A stretch of 64,000 nucleotides of DNA from Hymenobacter yonginensis. Lineage in GTDB: Bacteria; Bacteroidota; Bacteroidia; Cytophagales; Hymenobacteraceae. The notes beneath the pieces are model-generated. The model saw nothing but the letters and a program-made list of their open reading frames with translations. It did no database searches and was not told the origin of the DNA. The position numbers and the translations under genes were made by a program. This document shows, piece after piece, positions 42,072 through 50,653 of this stretch (position 1 is its first letter; each line of letters begins with the position of its first letter). Location: assembly GCF_027625995.1 (NCBI RefSeq), contig NZ_CP115396.1, positions 3,162,001 to 3,226,000 of the forward strand, given 5' to 3'.

Positions 42072-42250
42072 TGGCACGGACTTCAGTCCGTAGCCCGCCG
42101 GCACCGGGCAAGAGGCGCAGGCAGGTTTGGGCTACGGACTGAAGTTCGTGCCAAGGCCAGCCATCCTGCGTTAGCCGGCTTGCAGTCGGCAGCCCTTAGG
42201 CGAAGGCAGGCGGCCCGGTGCCGGCGGGCTACGGACTGAAGTCCGTGCCA
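42072..42250. repeat. 38-bp perfect inverted repeat with third internal copy
   Basis: Arms 42072-42109 and 42213-42250 are perfect complements (TGGCACGGACTTCAGTCCG..). A third copy, 42131-42153 (GCTACGGACTGAAGTTCG..), sits between them in the right arm's orientation. All contain CGGACTTCAGTCCG. Fills the 265-bp gap to the next gene. Confidence 0.93.
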
Positions 42251-42256
42251 CAGGCA

Positions 42257-44242
42257 TCAGCCTTTCTTTTCCAGCACCAGCACCACTTTGTTGAAGTTGG
42301 CGGCGGCGTTTACCACGTCGCGGAAGGCTTCGAAGTCCTTTTTGGGCCAGCGGATCTGGCGGTAGGCTTCCGTGATGGTGACCGTGACTGTCTGGCCCTG
42401 CACGGCATACTTCGAGGTGAAGTAGTAGAGCGGGTCTTTGGCGTCGGGGCCGGCCTGCACGTTGGCGTTCAGGTCTTGGAGGTTGCGGATCTGGTATCCT
42501 GCGGGCAGCTCCAGCGTGATGGTGCGGTTGTAGCGGCGGTTGAAGTCGTTTTCCACGTCGTACTGCCGGGCTTCGGTCTGGTACAACTCCGACTGTGGCC
42601 CCAACAGCTCTCCGACTTTGAACAGGTAGCGCTGGCCTGCCTTGTTGAGCAGCGCCGATGATTCCACGCTGGCATCCACCAGAAACGGCTTGCTGAGCGG
42701 GCTTAGGCCGGCCTCACCGTTGGTGGCTTTCAGGCTCTGGAAGGTGGCGTCGGGCACGCTGCCTTTCACCAGCTCCTGCAGCACTTCGGTGCGCTTTTCT
42801 TCCGGAATCAGCGAGAAAAACGGCTGAATCACCTGGGCATGGTAGCCGCCCAGCACCTGGTGCACCTTCACGAAAGCCTTGTCGAGCTCGGGCGTGAACT
42901 TCACGCTGATGTCGAGGTCGTTGGGGCTTTGCTCGGCGGTCAAGGTCGGGATGTCGCGCACGGTGCCCACGGCCGACTCGGTGGAGCCCAGCTTCACGGT
43001 GCGCACGAACAGGCCCTTGTTGGCCGTCCAGCCGGGGGGCAGCATGCCGTAGCGGAAATCGGGCCGCGACGGGGCCAGCAGCTGCTTGGTTTCGGGGAAG
43101 TAGAAGGCGTAGTTGTCGAGGTAGTTCCAGGTGTCGAAGGTGTCGTCGAACACGACGTCGGAGCGGTCGGAAGTAATTACCAGCTCGTGCTCGATGCCCT
43201 GGCGGCGCAGCAGCGCGGCAAACAGGCGGGTAAGGCCCAGCTCGGAGGCGTTTTTGGTGGCCGCAATGCGCTGGATGTTGCTTTCGCCGTCTTCGGCCAG
43301 GTTGAAGCTGGTTTTGAGGTAGTTTTCCAGCGCCTTCACGCGGGTTTCGGTGTCGCCGCTGGCGGGCAGCTTCGCGTCTTTCAGCACCTTGTCCACGGCC
43401 TTGGTTTCGTCTTTGCTGAGCGAGTACACGGTGCCGTGCAGGTACTGGCTGGCATCGGCCCAGGTGAAGAGGCGCGTGCGGCCGCGCTGGGCGGTGTAGG
43501 CCAGCTTGTACTCCAGGCGCATGCGCTCGGCGTTGCCAGAGGCAAAGGATTCCTCGCGGGCAGCGGCCACGTCGGGCAGGCGCAGGCGGATGATGCGCTT
43601 GCCGGCCACCACGGTATCGGGGCGGGCGGCGGGGCCGTGGTACACGCGCGCCTCAAAGGTGAGGGCCTCCGGCGAAATCAGCTCAAACGACACGTCGTGG
43701 GCCGGCAGGCCGCTTTGCAGGTACTCGCGCCCGAAGAACTTGGCGGGCCGCTCGCGCAGAAACACGTACTCGATTTCCGAGCCTTTCTCCACGCCTTCCA
43801 CCGCAAAAATCTTGAAGCCCCGGCCGCCGTCCTGGTCCTTGAGCTCCTTCATGTTGCTTTCGCTCACCTCCACCACCTCGCCGCGCGGGCTGATGGTGCG
43901 GGCCTTCAGGTACACCAGCCGGCCGCCGTCCTGCGGGATGTAGATTTTGTTGAACTGCTCGATGCCGTCGGAGGTGTTGACGCGCAGAATCCGGTGCTCG
44001 GTGGAATAGATCTGCAGCTCCTTGTCGCCGGCGCTGAACTCGTGGGCCGTGAAGTCGCGCAGAATCAGGGCCGGCAGCTTGGCTTCGGCCTCCGTCACGG
44101 GCAGGCGCTTGGTGCGCTTGGCGTCCCAGGTGTAGGTGGCGTACTGCAGGGTTTTGGGCGCCTGCTGGGCGTGGAGCGGCGCGGCGGCCGTGAGCAGCAG
44201 CAAAGAAGCAGCAGTGGCGCGGGCAACGGAAAGAAGAGTCAT
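42257..44242 (-). CDS. DUF3857 protein with degenerate transglutaminase-like domain
   Basis: A 661-residue exported protein (signal ..LLLLTAAAPLHAQ). N-terminal DUF3857 (about 60-230) shows EHRILRVNTSDGIEQFNKIYIPQDGGRLVYLKARTISPRGEVVEV and GSEIEYVFLRERPAKFFGREYLQ. The region (about 305-390) aligns with the transglutaminase domain of its neighbour, but the three catalytic positions differ: NASELGLTRLFAALLRRQGI at Cys, LDNYAFYF at His, KQLLAPSRPDFRYG at Asp. So it is likely a non-catalytic partner. Last gene of the MORN-transglutaminase operon. Confidence 0.83.
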   Translation of the reverse strand: MTLLSVARATAASLLLLTAAAPLHAQQAPKTLQYATYTWDAKRTKRLPVTEAEAKLPALILRDFTAHEFSAGDKELQIYSTEHRILRVNTSDGIEQFNKIYIPQDGGRLVYLKARTISPRGEVVEVSESNMKELKDQDGGRGFKIFAVEGVEKGSEIEYVFLRERPAKFFGREYLQSGLPAHDVSFELISPEALTFEARVYHGPAARPDTVVAGKRIIRLRLPDVAAAREESFASGNAERMRLEYKLAYTAQRGRTRLFTWADASQYLHGTVYSLSKDETKAVDKVLKDAKLPASGDTETRVKALENYLKTSFNLAEDGESNIQRIAATKNASELGLTRLFAALLRRQGIEHELVITSDRSDVVFDDTFDTWNYLDNYAFYFPETKQLLAPSRPDFRYGMLPPGWTANKGLFVRTVKLGSTESAVGTVRDIPTLTAEQSPNDLDISVKFTPELDKAFVKVHQVLGGYHAQVIQPFFSLIPEEKRTEVLQELVKGSVPDATFQSLKATNGEAGLSPLSKPFLVDASVESSALLNKAGQRYLFKVGELLGPQSELYQTEARQYDVENDFNRRYNRTITLELPAGYQIRNLQDLNANVQAGPDAKDPLYYFTSKYAVQGQTVTVTITEAYRQIRWPKKDFEAFRDVVNAAANFNKVVLVLEKKG

Positions 44243-44320
44243 AGTAAGATAAAACAGGCGCCCAATGGCGCGGGATTTCCCGATGAATAAAACGGGTCTG
44301 GTTTGGTAATCGGCGCGGGC

Positions 44321-44398
44321 GTCCCAAGGCTGCAGCCCTGGGCTACGTGAGTCCCACTGCCCACCACTAACTAACCCAGGGCTTCAGCCCTGGGACAC
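44321..44398. repeat. CCCAGGGCTTCAGCCCTGGG-type palindrome pair
   Basis: Two copies, 44321-44348 and 44373-44398, in inverted orientation. Each is itself a palindrome with CTTCAG (or CTGCAG) at the centre. Confidence 0.85.
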
Positions 44399-44412
44399 CT
44401 GCGCAGCCGTGC

Positions 44413-46383
44413 TCAGACCTTCCGGCGCTTGAAAATGACGGTTTCGCGGTAGGCGGCGTTGAGCTTGTCTACGACGGCATTCCACTGGCCGAACTGCTGG
44501 GGCTGGAGCAGCAGGTAGTTGATGTAGACTTCCTTGTCTTGCACGATTTTGTTGCCCTGGCGCTCGTATTTCACCTTGAAGCCGAACACCGGGTCGCGCA
44601 TTTCGGCGACCGGCGGCAGGTACTCCACGTCGTAGCCGGCCGGAATTTCCAGCTCGGTGCGGGTGTGGTTTTGGCTGGCGTACTCGTTCACGCGGGGCAG
44701 GCGGCGCTTGGCAGCGTCAATCTTATCGTGGGCGTAGGGCTGCTCCAGGTTCAGGTTCACGTAGATTTCGTCGTCGAGCTTCTGCACGTAGTCCTGCAGG
44801 CGGTACTCGTAGTCGATGGTGAGCGGCTTTTCGCGGGTGTCGAGGTGGCTGACGCTGTATTTGTCGACAAAGAACTTGTTGTTGCCGCGCTCCAGCAGAG
44901 CCTTCACGTACTTGGTTTCCTCGGTCTGGTCGAGGCCGTCGAGGGCGTAGCTCTGCATCACTTTGGGGTAGCCCAGCAGCTGCAGGCTACCCTTGCCACG
45001 CAAACCGCCCTTCTCGTCCAGCACCAGCTGCGACACGTCCGAAACCGGGCTGCGCTCCTGGCTCATCACCGGCACGGGCACCACTTTGCAGTTCTTGCCA
45101 TCAATGGCCAGCAGCGCCTCCTTGCCCTGAATGAAGGCCGAGGGCATGCCGAAGGGCATGTACTTGTTGGTGGCATCGAGAAACACGTACTGGCCGGGGC
45201 TGGCCTCGTAGGTGGTTATCATGTGGTTGTCGACGCCGGGCGTGGCCAGCTCGGAGTAGCGGTAGGGCAGGTCGCGGGTGCCAATCCAGGTGAGGTAGGA
45301 CTTGATGCCGGCCATGCGCAGCATCTCGCGGGTGAGGTTGGCCATGTCCTTGCAGTCGCCATAGCGCTTGGTATACACCAGGCCGGCGTCGCGCGGGATG
45401 AAGCCGCCCATGCCGTTTTCGAAGGCCACGTAGCGGATGTTGTCCTGCACCCAATAGTACACGCGCTGCACCTTTTCCTGCTCGGTTTTGGCGCCCACGG
45501 CCAGCGAGTCAACCACGCGGCGCAATGCGGGACTTTCCTGCGGATCGAGCTTGCTCACGAAGCCGGAGTACAAGCTGTAGAGCTCGGGCACGCCGGCCAG
45601 CATGCGGCGGGCCTGCCCGTCGGCGGAGGGCACTTCCTCCACAAAGTACACGAGGTGCGGCAGGTAGTAGGCGGCCTCGGGGCCGTCGTCGTCGCGCGGG
45701 GGGCTGGGCAGGTCGTCGGCGCTCCAGCGGTACGTAACGGTGCTGCCTTTCTCCTGCTTGCTGAAGTTGATTTTCAGGCCCTCGACATGGAACATGCGGT
45801 GGCTGATTTTCACGTTTTTGGGGGCCGTGATGGTCAGCTCGGCGTGGCGCACGGGCACGTAGGAGCCGAAGTAGAACGGCAGCAGAAACCGCGGGTCGGG
45901 GTGGCGCACGGTGTAGTCGGTCACGGTGCGGGCGCCGGGCGTCACGGCCGGGAAGCTCCAGGTGGTGGAGCGGGTGTCGTCGTAGAAAATGCCCGACTGC
46001 ACCTCGAACTTCTCCTTGTAGTCGGTCACCTTCACCGTTCTGTAGCTGTTGCCGGCGGGCACCATGGTGCGGGCATCCAGCTTCTGCACGCGGCTGAAGT
46101 GGGAGTTGAACACCTTGTCGTTGGCGTACATGGCCGACTGCGCATCAAGGTGCAGCATGTCCTGGTGGTGGCGGGCCAGCACCACCACCGAGTCGCCCTG
46201 CACCGCGAAGGTGAGGTCAGTGCGGTAGTCGAGGTACACGGCCTTTTCGCCCGGAAACTTGGCCTGCATTTCGGCCACCAGCTGGGTAGGCTGCTGAGCG
46301 TGGGCCATGTGCGGCGCGGCCACCAGCGTGGCGGCGCCCAAAAGCAGCGCCAGGGCGCCACCAAACCGGTTATTTGCCTTCAT
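44413..46383 (-). CDS. DUF3857 and transglutaminase-domain protein
   Basis: A 656-residue exported protein starting MKANNRFGGALALLLGAATLV (signal to about 30, AHAQ). DUF3857 occupies about 50-230 (RHHQDMLHLDAQSAMYANDKVFNSHFSRVQKLDA). The transglutaminase core (about 320-450) is intact: KRYGDCKDMANLTREMLRMAG (catalytic Cys), VDNHMITTYEAS (His) and YVFLDATNKYMPFG (Asp). A C-terminal barrel-like or Ig-like region ends YRETVIFKRRKV. It overlaps the upstream MORN gene by 14 bp (ATGAAGGCAAATAA), implying translational coupling. Likely processes or crosslinks periplasmic substrates, or cleaves peptides. Confidence 0.9.
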   Translation of the reverse strand: MKANNRFGGALALLLGAATLVAAPHMAHAQQPTQLVAEMQAKFPGEKAVYLDYRTDLTFAVQGDSVVVLARHHQDMLHLDAQSAMYANDKVFNSHFSRVQKLDARTMVPAGNSYRTVKVTDYKEKFEVQSGIFYDDTRSTTWSFPAVTPGARTVTDYTVRHPDPRFLLPFYFGSYVPVRHAELTITAPKNVKISHRMFHVEGLKINFSKQEKGSTVTYRWSADDLPSPPRDDDGPEAAYYLPHLVYFVEEVPSADGQARRMLAGVPELYSLYSGFVSKLDPQESPALRRVVDSLAVGAKTEQEKVQRVYYWVQDNIRYVAFENGMGGFIPRDAGLVYTKRYGDCKDMANLTREMLRMAGIKSYLTWIGTRDLPYRYSELATPGVDNHMITTYEASPGQYVFLDATNKYMPFGMPSAFIQGKEALLAIDGKNCKVVPVPVMSQERSPVSDVSQLVLDEKGGLRGKGSLQLLGYPKVMQSYALDGLDQTEETKYVKALLERGNNKFFVDKYSVSHLDTREKPLTIDYEYRLQDYVQKLDDEIYVNLNLEQPYAHDKIDAAKRRLPRVNEYASQNHTRTELEIPAGYDVEYLPPVAEMRDPVFGFKVKYERQGNKIVQDKEVYINYLLLQPQQFGQWNAVVDKLNAAYRETVIFKRRKV

Positions 46384-49300
46384 ACACGTATTGGTTCCAG
46401 TACACTTCGGTTTTGGTGGGCTTGCCTTGGGCATCGTAATATACCGTCGGGCCGAGCTTTTCGCCACTGCGGTAGGATTCGGTGCGCTCCAGGGTGCCGT
46501 CGGGGCGGAAGTAGCGGCAGCGGCCGTGCAGCTCGCCGTGCAGGTAGGCTTCCTCTTCCATGGGCTTGCCGTCGGCATAAAATCCGGTGAGCGGGCCCGT
46601 CAGCAGGCCGTTCTGGAAGGTCATGCGGCGGAACACCTGGCCCGAGCTGTAGTAGGTGGTGCGGAGCCCGTCCATGATGCCGCCCTTCACGGTTTCGTCG
46701 GCGGCGGGCTTGCCGTTGGCGAAGGTGGTTTTGAGCGGACCGGCCAGCTTCTCGATGCGCTGCCAGGGCTCGGCGGGGTTGGTGCCGTTGCGGAACGCCG
46801 TGAGGTTGCCGTGGTCGTACATCCGCTCCTCCATCAGCTCACCGGCCGGGTTGTAGTAGCGCGACGGGCCTTCGGCGGTGCCGTAGAGGTAGGTCTGCAC
46901 GGTTTCGAGCTTGCCGTTGGGGAAGTAGAACTTGGTTTCGCCCACCCAGCTGCCGTAGCGGTAGTTCACCACCGAATGCAGCTGGCCCGAGGGGTAATAC
47001 TCCTTCCACTCGCCGTGCCGCTCGCCGTTGACGTAGCGGCCTTCGTAGAGCGGCTTGCCGTTGCTGTAATAGGATTTGTAGGGGCCGTGGCGCTGGTCGG
47101 CTTCGTAGCTGAACTCCACTTCCGGCTGGCCATTGGGATGGTACCAGCGGGCCGGACCGCGGTTTTCGTAGCAGGCCACCTGGGTGCGGTAGTGGGGCTG
47201 GCCGCCAGGGAAGGCGAAGGTGAATTCTTTGGTGTCGGGGCGAAGTGCCACGTGGCTGACGGTGCGGCCCAGCGTGTCGTAGGTGGTCAGCTGCAGCTTG
47301 CGCCCGAAGCCGTAGAGGCGCGACTCCGTAAGCTTGCCGTTGGGGGCGAAGCTGCGGGTGGGGCCATTTTTCTGGCCCTGGTGCATTTCGTACTCCTCGC
47401 TCACCTGACCGTCGGCGTAGAACTCGCGCCAGGGTCCCTGCTGCTGGCCGGCGCGGTAGTAGCCGGTCTGGTAGCGCTGGCCGTCGCGCAGGAAGCTTTC
47501 GAAGCTGCCCTCCAGCTGGCCGCCATCGTAGCTGGTTCGCTGCTTGAGCTGGCCGTTGGCATGGTAGTCGAGGGCCGGGCCCTGCAGCTGGCCGTGCTGG
47601 TAGTGCCGGATCTGCTGGAGCAGGCCATTGGCGTAGCTCCAGCGCCACTCGCCTTCCATGAAGCCGTCGATGTAAGCGCCGGTGCCGGTCACGCCGGTTT
47701 CGGCGCCGTAGATCTGCACGGCCACGCGGCCCTTTTTGGGGATGGGCGTATCCTGCAGGCGGCTGCCGGTGGCGGGGTCGAAGTAGCGCTGCCGCGTGAT
47801 ACGGCCGTGCTCGTACTCCACTTCGGCGTAGAGCTTGCCCTGGTAGGTGTAGTCGCGGAAGGTGCCGTGCAGCTCGCCGGCCTCGTCGAAGCTTTTCTCG
47901 TCGCTGGGGCGGCCGTCGGCGAAGTAGCTTTTCCACACGCCGGTCTGCTTGCCGCGGGTGTAGGTGCCGGTGTTCTGCAGCTGGCCGTTGGAGAAGTAGT
48001 CGGTGTAGGGGCCGTGCAGCTCGTCCTGGTCGTAGGTGCCGCGCTTTTCGGGCTGGTTGTCGGCGTAGTTCACCAGGAAAGGGCCCTGCTTCTTGCCGCC
48101 CACGTAGTTGTACTCATACTCCTTGGTGCCGTCGGGGTAGAAGTGGGTCTGGGCGCCCTCCTGCTTGTCGGCGCGCACTTCCACCTGCATCTTGGTTTTG
48201 CCGTCGGGGTACAGCTCCCGGTAAGGGCCGCTCAGGTCGCCGGCCCGGAAGGTGCGGGTGCCTTCCAGCTCGCCGCAATAGCTGAACACCTTCAGCACGC
48301 CCTCGGTCTTGCCGTTGACGTACGTGGCCTCGGTGGCGGGCTGGCCGTTGTCGTGGTAGTCGCGCACGAGGCCGTCCAGTTCGCCATTGCGGTAAGTGGC
48401 GGTGCGCTCCAGCACGCCGGTGGCGTAGTAGATGCGCCAAGGGCCGGTGCGCTTGAAGTTGGAGCCATAAAGGCCCTGCTGCCGGATGGTGCCGCTCTCG
48501 TCCGTGAACAGCCACGGCCCCGTGAAGCGGCGCTCCTCCCCTTCCACCGTGCCTTCGCCGATGCCGTTGAGCACGCCCTTATCATCAAACCAGCCTTTGG
48601 CCAAGCTGGGCTTGCCCTCCAGCACGTAGGGCTGCTGCTCCCGAATCTGCAGCAGCGCCGGCGAAATGGCCGTGTAGAATTTCTCGATGCGGCTCTTGTT
48701 GCCCTTGATCCACTGGGCGGCCTTCTGGTCGTCGGCGGAGGCCAGGGCGAGGTAGGTGGCGGTGGTCAGGTTGTCGTTGAATCGCAGCTGGGCCACCAAC
48801 GGGCCGTAGAGGCGCAGCCAGAAGTCGTCGGCAGAGGCAGCAGCCGGGGCCGGAAACTTCTCCACCAGCAGCTGCAGCTGCTTCACCAGCGCTGCGTCAA
48901 ACTTCACCTTCGACACGTAGTCTTTGCGCAGCGCAATCTTGGAATCGAGCAGGGCATCGAGCTCCGTGAAAGCGGCGTTGGGCGTGAACGGGGCAATCTT
49001 GTCGGCTTCTTCCACCACAGCCGTGCGGGTGGCCTGCTCTTCCAGGGCCACCAGCATGTTGTGGCTGCTGGCCGCGGGCTGCAACAGCAGGTACGTGAGC
49101 ATGCTGAGCATGGCATGGCTGGTGTGGCCCTGCCGGCTGGCCAGGTACGCCAGCTGGTAATGGCTGTTGGCGTGGGTGGGCTTCAGGGCCACACCGCGCT
49201 GCAGGCTAACAAAGCCCGGGGCAAACTGCTTGGTGGCTACCTGAAACACGCCCTGGTTGAACCACAGATTCTGGTTGTAGGGGAAGTGCTTGAGGCCGGT

Positions 49301-49720
49301 ATCGTAGGCGGCCTGCGCCTTTTCGGGGTGCTTGAGTTCCTCCTCGGCCCACGACAGCGCCACATAGGGCTGCGGGTCGTGGAAGTGCTGGGCCAGGGCG
49401 CGGGTGGCCGCGTCTACGGCTTCCTGGTATTTTTCCAGCGCCACGTAGCTGGTGGCCAGCTCGCTCTGGGCGGCGGCATACAGCGTGTCGCCGGGCGTGA
49501 TGCTGCTGTACAAAGCAATGGCCCCAGCGTAGTCGCCCTGGTCGTGCAGTTCAATGCCCTGGTTTACGGCCTGCCGCGAATCGACGAGGGGCGGCAGGGT
49601 GGCCGCGGCCGTAGTAGCAGAAGTGGTAGCAGCGGGGCGTACGGCCGCTTTCTGGCCCTGCGCGGCCAGGGGCGCGGCGGCCAGTAAGGCCAGCACCGCA
49701 CCATAAGAAGGTAGTCGCAT
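46370..49720 (-). CDS. Large secreted TPR and MORN-repeat protein
   Basis: An 1116-residue exported protein. Signal peptide (MRLPSYGAVLALLAAAPLAAQG), a TPR-like region (about 45-340, GIELHDQGDYAGAIALYSSI, YVALEKYQEAVDAATRAL) and then roughly 30 MORN/YwqK-like repeats (G.W..YY..G....T..Y.NG......) from about 350 to the end, e.g. GPWRIYYATGVLERTATYRNGELDGLVRDYHDNGQP. Such repeats form extended beta-rich scaffolds. The start at 49720 is preferred; an ATG ten codons upstream lengthens the signal. It is the first gene of the operon. Overlaps the next gene by 14 bp. Confidence 0.9.
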   Translation of the reverse strand: MRLPSYGAVLALLAAAPLAAQGQKAAVRPAATTSATTAAATLPPLVDSRQAVNQGIELHDQGDYAGAIALYSSITPGDTLYAAAQSELATSYVALEKYQEAVDAATRALAQHFHDPQPYVALSWAEEELKHPEKAQAAYDTGLKHFPYNQNLWFNQGVFQVATKQFAPGFVSLQRGVALKPTHANSHYQLAYLASRQGHTSHAMLSMLTYLLLQPAASSHNMLVALEEQATRTAVVEEADKIAPFTPNAAFTELDALLDSKIALRKDYVSKVKFDAALVKQLQLLVEKFPAPAAASADDFWLRLYGPLVAQLRFNDNLTTATYLALASADDQKAAQWIKGNKSRIEKFYTAISPALLQIREQQPYVLEGKPSLAKGWFDDKGVLNGIGEGTVEGEERRFTGPWLFTDESGTIRQQGLYGSNFKRTGPWRIYYATGVLERTATYRNGELDGLVRDYHDNGQPATEATYVNGKTEGVLKVFSYCGELEGTRTFRAGDLSGPYRELYPDGKTKMQVEVRADKQEGAQTHFYPDGTKEYEYNYVGGKKQGPFLVNYADNQPEKRGTYDQDELHGPYTDYFSNGQLQNTGTYTRGKQTGVWKSYFADGRPSDEKSFDEAGELHGTFRDYTYQGKLYAEVEYEHGRITRQRYFDPATGSRLQDTPIPKKGRVAVQIYGAETGVTGTGAYIDGFMEGEWRWSYANGLLQQIRHYQHGQLQGPALDYHANGQLKQRTSYDGGQLEGSFESFLRDGQRYQTGYYRAGQQQGPWREFYADGQVSEEYEMHQGQKNGPTRSFAPNGKLTESRLYGFGRKLQLTTYDTLGRTVSHVALRPDTKEFTFAFPGGQPHYRTQVACYENRGPARWYHPNGQPEVEFSYEADQRHGPYKSYYSNGKPLYEGRYVNGERHGEWKEYYPSGQLHSVVNYRYGSWVGETKFYFPNGKLETVQTYLYGTAEGPSRYYNPAGELMEERMYDHGNLTAFRNGTNPAEPWQRIEKLAGPLKTTFANGKPAADETVKGGIMDGLRTTYYSSGQVFRRMTFQNGLLTGPLTGFYADGKPMEEEAYLHGELHGRCRYFRPDGTLERTESYRSGEKLGPTVYYDAQGKPTKTEVYWNQYVYEGK

Positions 49721-49878
49721 CAAAAAGAATAGATAAAGAAGGCAATGCATAGCCGCGACCCGCGCGGAGCCGGCAGATATTCCTACAAGTATACGCACGG
49801 AAAAGCGACCCTGAAACAGGGGCCGTCCCGGTATCACAATAAATTTTTCAACCCTATATAGCGGCGTCAGAAGGCCCG

Positions 49879-50445
49879 TTAGCGCGGCGTGGGGCGGGGC
49901 TTGCGGGGCTTTTTCGGGGCCGGGTACACGGTCAGCTCGCGGTAGCCGAACGTGGGGTCGGGCTCGCGCCGGAACTCCACGTCTTCGAGCACGCCCAGCA
50001 CCAGCTCGGCGGTGGTGTAAACAAGGTTGCCATCGAGCAGATGCCCGCCCAGCGTGCGCCCCGTGGAGTCAGACACGGCCAGGTGCAGGTGGCTACCGCT
50101 GGTGGAAAGCGTGCCCACCAGACTCACGATTTCGAAGTGGCCACGGTACACGCTGGGGTTTTCCTGGTTGGCCAGCCGCAGGGTAGCCTGCGTAAGGCTG
50201 CCCACGCACGTCACGATGGCGCCGGCCTTTATCTGCTGCTGCTCCACGAAGGCGTTGAGCTGCTGGCGCAGATCCTGGCCAGGCGTCAGGCGCAGCGCAT
50301 AAGTGCGCATGGCAGAAGGCAACGCGGCAGGAGCCGGGGCAGCGGGCTTAATAGCAGGCATGGCAGCAGGAGTTTGGGCCAGCAGCGGCGCGGCCGGCCC
50401 GGCTAGCAGCAAGGAAAAGAACAAACCGCAGAAACGAGTACGCAT
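49879..50445 (-). CDS. Secreted PPC/DUF296-domain protein
   Basis: A 188-residue exported protein. Signal peptide (about 1-24, ..LLAGPAAPLLAQ), then a PPC/DUF296 (plant and prokaryote conserved) domain from about residue 45: MRTYALRLTPGQDLRQQLNAFVEQQQIKAGAIVTCVGSLTQATLRLANQ, FEIVSLVGTLSTSGSHLHLAVSDSTGRTLGGHLLDGNLVYTTAELVLG. The domain is usually cytoplasmic and trimeric; an exported version is less usual. The C-terminus is basic (PKKPRKPRPTPR). Binding partner unknown. Confidence 0.85.
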   Translation of the reverse strand: MRTRFCGLFFSLLLAGPAAPLLAQTPAAMPAIKPAAPAPAALPSAMRTYALRLTPGQDLRQQLNAFVEQQQIKAGAIVTCVGSLTQATLRLANQENPSVYRGHFEIVSLVGTLSTSGSHLHLAVSDSTGRTLGGHLLDGNLVYTTAELVLGVLEDVEFRREPDPTFGYRELTVYPAPKKPRKPRPTPR

Positions 50446-50460
50446 ACTACAAAGAACGGC

Positions 50461-50653
50461 AGTTGTTGGGTGATGAGGTGATGGAGTAATGAGGTGATAG
50501 GATGTCATAATAGAGGCGCAGCCGAAGCATCTGGCGAGTGTAGTGACTTTACCACACTAGCGAGATGCTTTGGCTGCGCCTCTACATAACGGATGAGCTG
50601 ACTTTAGTTCTTCATTACCCCATCACCCCATCACCTCATTCCTTCATCACTCA
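50461..50653. repeat. Composite nested palindrome: GTGATGAGG arms around a 34-bp inverted repeat
   Basis: Inner arms 50511-50544 and 50551-50584 match with 4 mismatches and include TAGAGGCGCAGCC and the GGCGAGTGTAG core. Outer arms are GGGTGATGAGGTGATGGAG (about 50468-50486) and CACCCCATCACCTCATTCC (about 50625-50643). Ends at the stop codon of the adhesin-like gene. Same architecture as the 20.6-kb element. Confidence 0.9.

Noticed and set aside
44539-46590. 683-residue plus-strand frame opposite the transglutaminase gene
   Set aside because: Shadow frame; low-complexity His/Val/Gly translation and no recognisable domain.
46307-49687. 1126-residue reading frame opposite the MORN gene
   Set aside because: It lies entirely antisense to the clear MORN-repeat gene. 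High GC and the repeat codons (Gly/Tyr/Pro) keep the opposite frame free of stops; the translation shows no domain or signal and biased composition.
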